Assembly (NCBI GenBank): GCA_037976565.1
Contig: CP137666.1
Coordinates: forward strand, 3,638,060-3,702,059
Reading direction: 5' to 3'
Source of the DNA: Mesocentrotus franciscanus
Lineage: Eukaryota; Echinodermata; Echinoidea; Camarodonta; Strongylocentrotidae
Length of the DNA: 64,000 nucleotides
Part shown: piece by piece, positions 11,427 to 24,300 of the stretch
Layout: every line of letters begins with the position of its first letter
Numbering within the stretch: position 1 is the stretch's first letter
Program-made: the position numbers and the translations under genes
Notes under the pieces: generated by a model
What the model saw: only the letters and a program-made list of their open reading frames with translations
What the model was told of the DNA's origin: nothing
Database searches by the model: none

Positions 11427-11430
11427 TTAA

Positions 11431-12303
11431 AACAATACAATACTGCTTACTAATAAGTGTTTCCACAGCATAATTTTCCTTTTTTCCCCCTCTTCCTTTC
11501 CTTGTTAATCAACCGCTCCTGACTACAAAATGGCCGGTCCTCTAATAGGCTTAAATACCGAGCAGCCCATGCCAAAAGTTACACAACCTCCCATTGCTAT
11601 TGCACCTGTGGGCAAAGTTTGATCTTTATACATGTATAGACACTTTATTTGTCATATGGGGTTAGACAGCGTTGAATCTTTATCATAATTTTTTCTCTGT
11701 GTGATTTCCTAAATTCATGGGAGGGGTGGTTGACCACCTCAAGTAGTTTATAGAGAGGGAGTGCCCTTTCCATACCATTCACTAAACCTGCATAACAAAA
11801 TGATAATAAGAGGATTGAAAAAGGAAATAAACAGGCGAACAATTTTTTTTACCAATTATAATTAAGTAAAGAAGGGATCATCGATCAAACTTGAATTTCC
11901 ATACTTTTTGTGTCAAGGTTTATAAACATGGGGCTGGTCAGTTGAAAATGCGTTAATAGTAACAGTCTCTGATATTCTAGCTTGCCACAAGATGCCTTTG
12001 GATGCCGCCCCCTTCCCCACCTCACATTATTTCTTTTCATCCACCCATAAGGTCAATCAAAATTAAAATCGTTATGTTCTGTTATTTTTCTGCTTTCATA
12101 CAAATCAACTTATTACAAGGCTTGGATTGCCCTTTAAGTCTTTGAAAATGAACTCGTATGAGTTTGTGCAAATGATAGGCATCCAATCGAGGCATCCATC
12201 GCTAGCCAATCATATACCAGCAAGTCATCGTAAACGTACCTAGCTTATCGATCATACATCAATATATTAGATTAGACGGAAATCAACAAAGTCGCACGCA
12301 ACA
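11431..12303. other. Upstream region of OS9
   Basis: Mostly unique AT-rich DNA. A relic of a second TTAA-type MITE family ends at 12134-12137 (TTGGATTGCCCTTTAA; similar ends at 15294-15297 and 52286-52289). CCAAT boxes occur at 12183-12187 and 12205-12209, about 100 bases before the OS9 start codon. I looked for, and did not find, an exact CCAAT-N9-CCACG ER-stress element. The transcription start is not determined. Confidence 0.4.
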
Positions 12304-15300
12304 ATGATGCGAATAGGAATTATCGCATTTGCGTTGTTTTTAACCAATATTACTATGTTGACAGGTACATCGACACATTTCTTGGACATCGAAGAACTAA
12401 AAAGCATTCATTACGATATAGATATCCTCGAAAAACCTGTTCTATATGGACGAGTAAGTACCAGATTTGTTTATACTCGGTCCCATACGTCTGGTTTTAC
12501 GTGGGTTATGAAATACCAGTTGACTATTGACTGTATTGTCAATAATAGTTACTAGATCTAGATCTCTTATAGCAATTAGCATTGACTTGAGAAGTGGACA
12601 CGAACACACCAGTTAAACATAGTGGTCAAAATGTATATTGAACACTATAGGAGCTCACAATACATTAGAAAAAGGTATAATTCTATTGAGTGTACAAAAT
12701 AAATTGGTGAAAAGTAGATTAAGATTTTAATTTTGGTATTGATTTAGTTTTGCTTTTGCAGTTTTACTTTCGGAAACCACTTCACATTTGTTTGTCAGCA
12801 CGCACATGTGATGTTTGATTATTTTTAGTACAAATAGGGAGTGTCTTAATTGCTTTTTTATTATTGCAAACAACGTATAGTCATCATGATATGCATGGAA
12901 ACAAACAACTTGCTTGTAATGTTTACCAGAAATTCAGAATCTAAATCTAATTTATGTAGATTTTAGGCAATATCGTGATATAGGCCCCGCAACTTACCCG
13001 TCTTGTAATCGATTACATATCATCTTAGACTTCTAACTTCAGCGAACTCACTATTATATACTCGTGATACAGGCCCCGCGCAACGGCATTGCACGTCCTA
13101 CAGCACTGACACAGGGCCTGTATCACGACTATACTGTATAGTCGTGAACAAGGCCCCATCCTATGCATTTTCATGATGGAAAGCACGATAGTGGGGCTTC
13201 TTTCAAGTTTCACCGAAGTATTTAGGGGCAGTTCGAGGTTTAATAGAGGTAAAGGAATAAAAAAGGGAGTTAAAGGTGAGTTTAAAAGGGGGTTGAAAAG
13301 GGACCTTTTTTGTAATTAAAAAATTAGGAGGGGGCAACTTGAAAAGATATTTAATAAGGAAAAATATTAAAGTGAAAAATAAATTTAAAGAGAGGGGGCC
13401 AACTTTAATAAACATTCTAGTAGAATCCGATTTTCACCCCCATAGTATATATCTTTTCAAGTCATCCCCCCCCCCTCGGGGCAACTTGAAAGATATTTAA
13501 AAATGAAAAATATTAAAGTAAAAAATAAATTTAAAGAGAGGGGGCCAACTTTAATAAACATTCTAATTTCTAGTAGAATCCGATTTCCACCCCCATAGTA
13601 GATCTAGGCCTATATATCTTTTCAAGTCACCCCCCTCCTAATTTTTAATTACAAAATTATAGGTCCCTTTCAATTAACCCCCTTTTTAACTCACTTTTAA
13701 CTCCTTTTTTAATCCTTTCCCTCTAATTAACCTCGAAACGCCCCTAAATACTTCGGTGAAAGAAGCCCCACTATCGTGCTGTCCGTCATGAAAATGCATA
13801 GGATGGGGCCTTTTTCACGAGTATACTAGTATAGTCGTGATACAGGCCCCTTGTACGTGTTGTAGAACATGCAACGGCGTTGCGCGGGGCCTATATCACG
13901 AGCATAAGTATACTCGTGATACAGGCCCTGCTACTGTGTTGAATTGCGCGCGATGCCGTAGCGCGGGGCCTCGATAACGAGTATAGAAGTATAGTCGTGA
14001 TACAGGCCCCATGTCAGTGCTGTAGGACGTGCAATGCCGTTGCGCGGGGCCTGTATCACGAGTATATATATAGTGAGTTGGCTGAAGTTAGAAGCCCAGT
14101 ACAACATTATAATCGATTACAACAGTTGCGGGGCCTATATCACGAGTATGCCAGATTTTATAGAGCACTGTCGTGTCATGTGCTACTGCTGATGATGTTT
14201 ATAAATGATAATGATGATGATTAGAAGGAGGAGAAAAAATTAAGAAGAATGAAAATGAGACAAAGAAGGGGGAGAAGAAGGATTTTTTTTAAAGACATGT
14301 GATTGTTGTTAGTTTGAGATGCAACCTTTTGCACAATATTAACTTGATAATCTCTTTTAACCATCATTTTCAGCCACTCCATACTGAGGTAGTTTACTTG
14401 AGTTCTAAGTTTGGACAGCGATATGAATGCCAGCTCCCTGATGTTGCTGATGTTGGGAAATTTCAGGATGAAGAGAAGACTGCTGCTGAAACTGGAATAT
14501 CAGATCTTCTCAAACCAATGGAACTTGCTCCATGCTTGCTCAAGGTATTCAGCAAAGCTCATCTCACATATCAACAGCTTTTTATATTTGATTGAGAGTT
14601 TATATCTTTTGAGTGGGAAGAACTCAAATGGATGGACATTTATCCAGATATTGCATGATTACAGTTTGAAAGGTTTCTTTCAATCATCTATATTAATCTG
14701 AGTCCTGATAAGCAGGGGCATCAATCCAGGGGGGGGGGGAGGGACAGGGGGACACGTAGCCCCCTCACGATTTTTTCCTAGGGGGAACGTCATATCAAAT
14801 GTCCCACCCCCCCCCCCATGTTTTGTCAGAAAAGAAGGGGAACCACCAGGACCAACGATTTTGTATACATTGCCAACGAATTAAAAAAATTTAGTGCTCC
14901 ATTAATATCATTAATTTCCCTTTTTATCGTAAGTGCCTTCTCCCTTGGGGCACTACTCAAAATATATTATGGACGACATATTATTATAGATCCTCTAAAA
15001 AGAAAAGACCCTCCCAAATACATTTTGAAAAAGTGACATTTCAATCATTTTGTGTGTTGAAACAAATGGGGAAGTAGTCCGACACTTTGTCATAATGACA
15101 TTATGACATTACCGATTCAGCCAATTTAAATTGCACATACGTATAGTGATTACAACTTTCAAAGATTCATAACTCTCTTAATATTTGTCCGAATTAATTC
15201 AAACTTTCACCAAGACACCAGTCTGTTTCTCTGATTTGTTTGTTTTCTTTTAGAGTAGTTGTCTTATAGGGTTTGATTCCCCTTTAAGTATGGGACACAA

Positions 15301-18300
15301 AACAAACATATACCTCTGACTTTCCCTAAACATGATGTTTGTCATATCTTCTGAGAGTGCTTATATTATCCTGACTTGATTAAAATACATTTAATGTTTT
15401 TTGTTTCTTACTCCTTAGAGCAAAGATTGGTGGACCTATGAGTTCTGCTATGGGAAGCATGTACGACAGTTTCACCTAGAGAACAACCAAATGTCAGGGG
15501 AAGTGATCACTATTGGTGTCTTCGAGTCAGAAATGGACTGGGAAAACAAAAGTCATTCTGTAAGAAATGTGAAAAAGTTGGTTTTATGTATATAAATTTA
15601 AAAAATGAATGATTTTCTTTTTTTACATTACTTTTAATAATATTAATATTATGCCGTTCTCTAATAGCGCATACCACATTCTGATATGAAGTCTCTACGT
15701 CTCTACTTTTATTTGGGAGTCTACCTACTTACTTCTTTTTTTCCAAGCTTGGGTGGACTTCCTATTTTCCAAGCTTGGGTGGACTTCCTATTTTCCATCG
15801 GTTATTACCTGAAGCCATGCACATCTTTTGATAGTGTAGTCATAAAATCTAATGATGAATTTCTGCAGAGCAATAGATGTCATGCTAAACATTCCATGCT
15901 GTTACTGAGAATGCACATACAGTGGTTCATTTTAATTTACATGTATGTCACCCAATAAAATAAAAGATATTTATGCATTTCTTACAGCCAATGGTACATT
16001 GTTTATCAGACATGGTCTGTGGATGGATGTTATCATCAGATATTGCATTTATATTGACATTTTATTTATTAGGCTGCCAAAAGACATCGTTTGAATCGAT
16101 ACCACAGTCACCGCTATGTCAACGGATCAAACTGTGACTTGACTGGCAAGCCTAGAGAAGTGGAAGTCAGGGTATGTTCATCTTTCATTTGTGTGTAAAA
16201 GGCTTGGTCTTAAATTAGCTTGTAAGTTGTAAACAATATCAATTTACACACTATGTAGCTGGGTACATTAGGAGAAATTATTGCACACCTGTAAGTTTGA
16301 AATGGTCTGAAACAGAGTTGGGTTTGTACAAGTTAGAGAATTCTGCAGTGCCCAGGTATCCAAGCCTCTTCTAATTAAAAAATGTGAAAATATCTCTGGA
16401 ATATTCTGTTACAATTCTGGAGTCTCTCTGAGAAAGTTAAGTATGAAGCCTTAATTTATTTGTCTTGGACTATATTGACACACATGTTATTTGTACAAAC
16501 ATCCTCAAAACTAACCAACCAGATTTGATCATATGGTTGCCTTCTTCCTGCAAACAGGTTGATGATGTTAGTAACCTATTCTCACTGACTTTCCAATATT
16601 TTATTCTCCTCTGTATACCATGACATTGTTATACTTGTACATGTAGTGATATCATTGCACCATTCAAAATTACTGATGGATATCATACTGCCTGTCTTTT
16701 ACAGTTCTTGTGTGCTGAGAACGAACTTGATACCATGTCACGGATTGATGAGCCTGAGTCATGTCGCTATGTGATCACGGTGCATACTATGAGGATATGT
16801 CATCATCCATACCTCAAACTACCCGCCAAGGCTAAACCAAAGACCATTCTCTGCTACCCGCTCCTCATGCCTGTACAATATGACCACTATATGCACCAAC
16901 AGACCAAACATAGTAAGAGATATTTATTATGCTCTCTTGATCACAAACATATTAGACATGGTATGAAATATATATATATATATATATATTACTCTCTCTC
17001 TCCCTCGGACAAACAAACAAACAAACAAACAAATGAATGAATGAAACGTTATTGTAGTAAGGGAATTGTATATTACTCTGTCTTGTACACCTGCCAAGGC
17101 TGAACTGAAGACAATCCTTTGCTACCCCCTTATTATCATTACATGCACCAACAAACTATACATAATAACAGAATGATATTAGTACTGTCTCTTGATCACA
17201 AACATATTAGACATGGTATGAAATATATATATATATATATTACTCTCTTTCTCTCTCGGACATAGTATGAGAATCGTATATCAGCTTGTCTTTATATACA
17301 CTCACCCCAAAAAGAGAGTAATATTTAATTAACCTCTTCTATACACAAACAAATGAAATGTAAATGAAATATTACTCTCCTGAGAGTGAAATAGTGAGAG
17401 ATATAATTCCTCACTTGTAACATTGTGTGAATTGTGGTATTTAAATTCCTCACTTGACTCATGCACACACCTACATACAGCAGTGAAGCTTGGTAATAGA
17501 TGATCAATATCTTCCTTACTATCATGTAAATCACATTTTCAATTAGTTATACTGTGTTCATGGTCAGTAATATGGCTGAAATGAAATATCAAATACTGGA
17601 TGGTTATTAAGAATGGAGGAAAGTATTAGCCTATTAATTTAGTAATCCAATTACGATGATTTTGTTTAATCCATGATTTGTTACAGTGATAGCCTTTTCA
17701 ATGCAAGATGTACTTGGCAGAATTTATTTTTCATGTGTTCAGCTACTGTTTGTAAAGTCATAAGTCATGTTGCATAATTGTGTCCTAGATGATATCTAAT
17801 TTGTCATCTTCTTTCTAGGATATTCCAAAGAAGCACAAGAAGGAGGCAGTGCTGATGATGAGGAAGGAGATGGAGAAGAAGGCAGCACTCAAGATCCAGA
17901 TGACTATGATTATGAAGACAATGACGATGATCTAGAGCTACTTGAGGAACATCATCTACATGGGGACATGTCTACTCTAGGACCAGACAAGGTTCTTACT
18001 GGAGAAGGAGGTCAAATACAACATTTACTTTTTTATCTAACATTTGCTCCTGTAACATTTACTCTGATCTACATTTCGTGAAAGGGTCAGGGTTAGGATA
18101 GGGGTTGTGTTTCAGGTTAGGTATATGGTAGAGTTTGGGTTAGGTATAGTGTTGTGTCTATGGTTGCAATTAATGATTTGATTATAGTTCAAAACTATAC
18201 TTTAAACAATCGTAAAAGCTTGTATGCCATGGTAAACTCTCAACGCTTTACCACACCCATTTTGTGTGTGTACTAAATGAATAGCATGTGGGGGTGTAAA

Positions 18301-21249
18301 GAGTAGGGTCATCTGTGTGCTCACTTATCTATGTGTTAGAAGATACCAAAATGTGAAGTGCAGTATGCTGAAGTACACTTCTAAAACCCCACCGGTTTAC
18401 CATGGCATGTGTGAACAAACCTTTCCTGATTCATGTGCCTTTGTTTTGAAAAATCTTCCCCCTCTGTTGTGTATAGACCATAGCAAGCTGGATGTACACT
18501 CGAATGAGTTCAATAACTTTTTATAGAGATGATCAAAGGAGTAATAGAAAAATTAACTCAATATGAATCCATTGATGAAATATGTTAGCGGTTTATATGT
18601 CTTTATTTGTTTTAATTCTTCACTTTGTTGTACATAGATCCTACTGAACTGGATGTGCACCCCAATGAGCTCGCTAATTTACTTACAGAGGTTTTGAAAG
18701 GAGTACAAGGAACGATTAAGAAAATCAACTCTCAGCTTGAAGGTTAGATTTTAAAATTCATATTTAGAAGATAACTTGACTGACCAGACCAAAAGCAATC
18801 AGTTTTGCATTAATTTTATATTGTCCTGCACCATTATACATTGTACTTACAAGTCCTGATCAAGAACAACAATTTAAGAACAACATGTGCAGTTTTGTTA
18901 TCAGTGATGCAAGTAAGTTTTATGTATCTTTTTGAAGGATAAATGTAAAATATGCAGTCTTAAAATCATTTGCTAAAAGTGCAATATTAATTACACTACA
19001 TGTATGTTGGAACTTGATCCAAATTATTCACCTACCGGTATACAGAAAATACAACAGTAAATATCAACTTATTTTCAGAAGTAGTGATTTGAAATAAATA
19101 GAGTTATAGGAGATATGTATTTATTCCCATCCCATTTTTATGCCTCCGCTACAACGTAGCCGGAGGCATTATGTTTTCTGGTTTCCGTCCGTCCGTACGT
19201 ACGTACGTATGTACGTACGTACGTCCCGTTCTCGTGATCGCGTTATCTCAAGAACCAATGGATGGATTACCGCCAAACTCGGGTCATGTATGTATCTTGC
19301 AGAGCTAATGAAGTGATTAGATTTTGGGGTCACGAGGTCCAAGGTCAAAGGTCACAAGGCTCATTATGTATGCAAAAATAGCTCGTGATCGCGTTATCTC
19401 AAGAACCGATTGATGGATTACCGCCAAACTTGGGTCATGGATGTATCTTGCAGAGCTAATGAACTGATTAGATTTTGGGGTCACGAGGTCAAAGGTCAAA
19501 GGTCACAGGGCTCATTGTGTATGCAAAAATAGCTTGTGATCGCGTTATCTCAAGAACCGATTGATGGATTACCGCCAAACTTGGGTCATGTATGTATCTT
19601 GCAGAGCTAATGAACTGATTAGATTTTGGGGTCACGAGGTCAAAGGTCAAAGGTCACAGGGCTCTTTATGTATGCAAAAATAGCTCGTGATCGTGTTATC
19701 TCAAGAACCGATTGATGGATTACCGCCAAACTTGGGTTATGTATGTATCTTGCAGAGCTAATCAACTGGTTAGACTTTGGGGTCACGAGGTCAAAGGTCA
19801 CAGGGCTCGTTATGTATGCAAAATAGCTTGTGATCACATTATCTCAAGAACCGATTGATGGATTACCGCCAAACTTGGGTCATGTATGTATCTTGCAGAG
19901 CCAATGAACTGATTAGATTTGGGGGTCACAAGGTCAAAGGTCACAGGGCTCATTATGTATCCTAAAATAGCTCGTGATCGCGTTATCATTAGAACCAACA
20001 GATGGATTACAATCAAACTTGAATTTTAAAAATTGCTTCCATTTTGGTTTGTAAAATTGCTCTATGGCGGAGGCATCATCGACTGCGCGCAGTTGAAGTT
20101 CCATCTAGTTATTATTTGAGTTTATTATAAAAAATAAATAAAAAAGATTGGGGAGGGGTATCTGAAAGCAATACTGATGACTGATTGTATGAATGCTAAT
20201 ACCTTCTTTGTTTACATTACACTTTAAACATCTAACATTGGGTTTGGGTCAATGTAGTTACTAAGGTTTCTGTGAACTTTAAAAAAACCCACAGATGACA
20301 GGATGCCAGCTGATCATGGTAAAGATGCAGACCCAAAGATGATGGAGGGCAGAACCAGCGAGGATGGAGATGAAGAGATGGAGGACTACGATGGCTATGA
20401 TGATGAAGATGAAGATGAAGATGATGAGTTTATGGAGCTCCTCAAGATGGACTATAAGGAATTGACCAAGTACATCCAGGAGCTACCCACAACAGATCAA
20501 GAAGAAGCCATGGAACTGGCCAAGCTGGCGCAAGAGATCGCTGACTCCTTTGAGAATATTGAGGCGATGGAGAAGGTGTTAGAAGTAAGTTGATATGAAT
20601 GCAATGTTTTGTTCCAAATAATTGCTTTGTCCTAGATCTTAACTGACACCTTTTATGGTGTGTGTAGTAAATCTTACCCAAGAATGCAAATGTTCTACTA
20701 TGATTTGTCCTAAATATACCTTTGTTTCTCTTCTAAGTAGAAACAGGTACCCATACATACACTGAGAAGGTTGTTACTATGAAAGATATCTGAAACCAAA
20801 TTGACCAATGAAATAAAGAATTAAACCCTTGAAATGAATTGAAAATGATTTATGATAACTGTTAGTAAATCTACTAGCTTAGAATAAATCTGTCTTAGTA
20901 TATTATGTTACAATGTATCGCCTCCCACTCTGAAGGTTTGGAGCAATATTGCTCAATCTTTATCCCTCTATTTTTGTGCTCTATTCTCCCTAAATCAGGA
21001 ATCAAGGCATTCTCTCTGTTTTATCTCTTAGGATTTCTTTTGAGATTTGATATTAAGGATAGGTCATGTATTTGTAGAGTTAGCCAGTTTTCCTATGAAT
21101 ATCATTCAACAATGACAGTAATAACTCTTAATATTTGGAAGATAAATGTGTAAAATCTTGTCTGAGAAATGCAAAAACAATTGTATTATTGTTTTCATAT
21201 GTGAATTGTGATGATAAATTAGATTTTGCATAATCACTTTGTCTAACTA

Positions 21250-21300
<51 letters not shown>

Positions 21301-24300
21301 TCTCTTCTCTCATTTTCTCTCATAGTCCATCTGTGTCATGTTGCTTTATTTGACTCTCTATATATAGTGTCATTGCACAAAATACTATTTTTCATGTAGC
21401 AAATCAATGTCAATATCTGTATACTCTCCTTGCTCCTAAACTGTTTTTCTTTTTCCCCCAATAGCAAATTCAGGAAGATGTATCCGATATATCACCAGCC
21501 ATGGATGATCCAATGCAGCCAGGAGACATACCCTCAGGTGATCCCTCTGATGGTCCTGTCACAGTCTTGGAAACAAACATGAAGGATGACATGACGGGAG
21601 AAGATCAGATGAAGGATGATGCTGTTGGAGAAGTTCCGATGAAGGATGAGAATGAGAAGGAGGAGGAGGAGGAGGAGGGACTGGAAGAGCAGAAGAAAGA
21701 TCTTGAGGATCATTTGGCTAATACATTGAACAAGCTTATGAGGCAGTTAAAGGAAAAGGGTAAATACTTCTTGACATTATTGATAGCAAAGAGAAACTAG
21801 TGTTGTAATCAAGGGGAAAATAAACAGGAGCTCTAAATGAGCTCTAATAAAAAATATAAATAAAAACATGAATGCCTAAAAAATGTATAACAAGAATCTA
21901 TTTTTAATGGAACAATTGAAAAACCTTCCACTATCTAAAAAGCATTGTTTACGGCTTGCATTACTCTCTTTGCACATCTGGAGACTGTGTTTTGATATGA
22001 ATAATACAACTTCTTTGATGGATGATAATGAAAACATTTTCATGGTATCAGTGATGTTATAGATTTTGAATATACTGGTCTTATTAGAACCATATTTAAC
22101 TTGTCTTCAACTCTTATCTTACACCTGCTGCAGTAATTTTTGCTACAGGCTTTATTATATCATTGCCACTCTAACTAAAGAATGATTGTCATTTTGCTTC
22201 ATTTTCTTTAATTTTTGTTATGGATAATGTGTGTGACAATATTTTGCCAAAACGAAAAAACTACTAACACAGCTAAATGATCTCATTATCCCATATTTCT
22301 AGTTAATTTTAAAGGAGAGGCAGCATCCTCTGAGAGTACAACTCCTTCCGAGTCAAATGATCTGAGCAGTAGGGTCAGAGTTCGGGTCACCAGGGTCAAG
22401 TTGGACAAGAATCAGAAAGCATCATCAGAGCAGGAGGTGAAGTTCCTAGATACTGATCATCAAGATCTTGAACAAGCTATCTCAGAACAATTAGAGAAGT
22501 CAGGAGTTAATAGGGAAGGTAAGTCAAATCAATAGAATATTGTCTGTTGAGAGCCAGAAGGGCGTTAACTCTCAGTAAAAGTATGTGAGTTAATGGTTTT
22601 CTGACTCTAACCAAACAATATGTATTTACTGATTGCAAAGCCTTCAAAGAAAAACCTATGTAGACATTGCAAATCATTGACGATGGTTTTGTCACTAGCT
22701 TTGATAATTCAACATTTAATTAGGGATCAATAAGTGATTGTTCAGCCTGGTATTTTTTTTTTCTTTGATTGCAACTTAACAATTTAATCCCATGACTTAT
22801 CATAAAATTATTAATTTGATACATTACTTTGAACAAGAAGTGTTTGTGAACATCTCCTGCTATTATGGCCATAGCTTTGAACTTTGAAAGTAGCTCTCAG
22901 ATCAGTTTTGGAACACCAAACTTGGAGTTTGGCATGTAAACAGGAAAGATAGATTTGAGACTATATTAGATACAGACTAACAGTGGTCTCATCTCTTTAG
23001 CCTCAATTCATAAAAGTGATTTATCTTGCACCATGGTTTAAACCTCCATGAGTGTAGTACATGCATGTCCTTATGCCCAATAAACAAAATGGGTTGAATT
23101 CAAACCACTTTCTGAATTGGACCCTATATCTTCATCTTGAAGGTGTTGGTCAGCTTGAAGTGAGAATCCTGAGTTACGTACCCGAGGAGTGGCCAGATCA
23201 AGGGATCGAGGATGAAGGATTTGCTGTATTGAGTGAGGAGGATAGCAGCTATTTCAGGAATATGATCTTTGGTCTGGTGGTAAGTAAACATCCTCTCTCA
23301 AATTGATGGTCCTAAGCCTAAATCTTTACACATCTCATATCTGTATTACTGTCAAACCAGAAATGTTTTTGACATGAAGCTTTCACCAAATGTAAACAAC
23401 AGCTATCGTCACGGCAAGAAACTTTTATGAATCACAACAATTCAATATTGTGTCAGTTATGATTGAATTATTTCTCTGCATGAAACTTTTCTGAATATTA
23501 ACCACTCACAAAATTCACAAGCATTTCTTCTATGTGAATGTTTCTGGTTTTGCAATAGCGTAAAAGTATTAGCGTTGTATGATGTGTCATTTGCTGAGAG
23601 TCAGAAGGACATGCTTCTGTTCTTTAATAAAGAGTTGACCAATTCTGGCTATCCAAAGACGATATTTGTGACTACAATACAAGTCAGGCATGTTTTTTAC
23701 CACCACTTGATGGCAGTGGGCAATATTACCAGAGTACTGCATTTATGTTGTAGGTTATTTAAAAAGTGTGGGTGCACCGTGGGAGTAAAACGTGCCTTTG
23801 GTTTTGAAGCATGTGGGACCCAACAGGAGGCTGCATTGCACGGATTACCGATAGTGCAGCCTGTCTTGTATAGACTAGGAGAGTGTTGTTATATGCTGTC
23901 CCTTGAAGGACATAAGATGTAAATTATGTGTGTAGGAGAGCCACATTGTATGCACATTGTAGTGGTTCAAGAGTATGTGATAGAGTAGCGTGAAACCCAA
24001 AGTAGCGATATATATGCACATCCCAAACAGTCACAGTGGGAGAACATGCTAGAAAGTTGTGGTGATTAAAGATGACTTCTTTTCCCAGGCACTGGAGATT
24101 GCCATGTAATCGGTGATATTACTTATAAATCACTCAGAATATCAAGGGATGAAAAAATATCTCCTGTGGATTTAGAGACAGAATTTATTTTATGTATCAA
24201 AGCAGATAAGTTTTATAATCATATAATCATATATGTATGTGAAGCTTAGATAAGCATTTACATAAAATCCAGATGTTTCTGCAGTGATTTTTATCAGCTG

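Noticed and set aside
14818..15036. 72-codon open frame in OS9 intron 2
   Set aside because: It starts in a C-run repeat and looks like chance; no splice or domain support.
19141..20105. CRISPR-like array
   Set aside because: Units of ~150 bases vary along their whole length with no short repeat/unique spacer pattern, and the host is eukaryotic.
23575..23922. 115-codon open frame after OS9 exon 11
   Set aside because: It lies in intron 11, lacks splice sites in a useful phase, and resembles no known domain.
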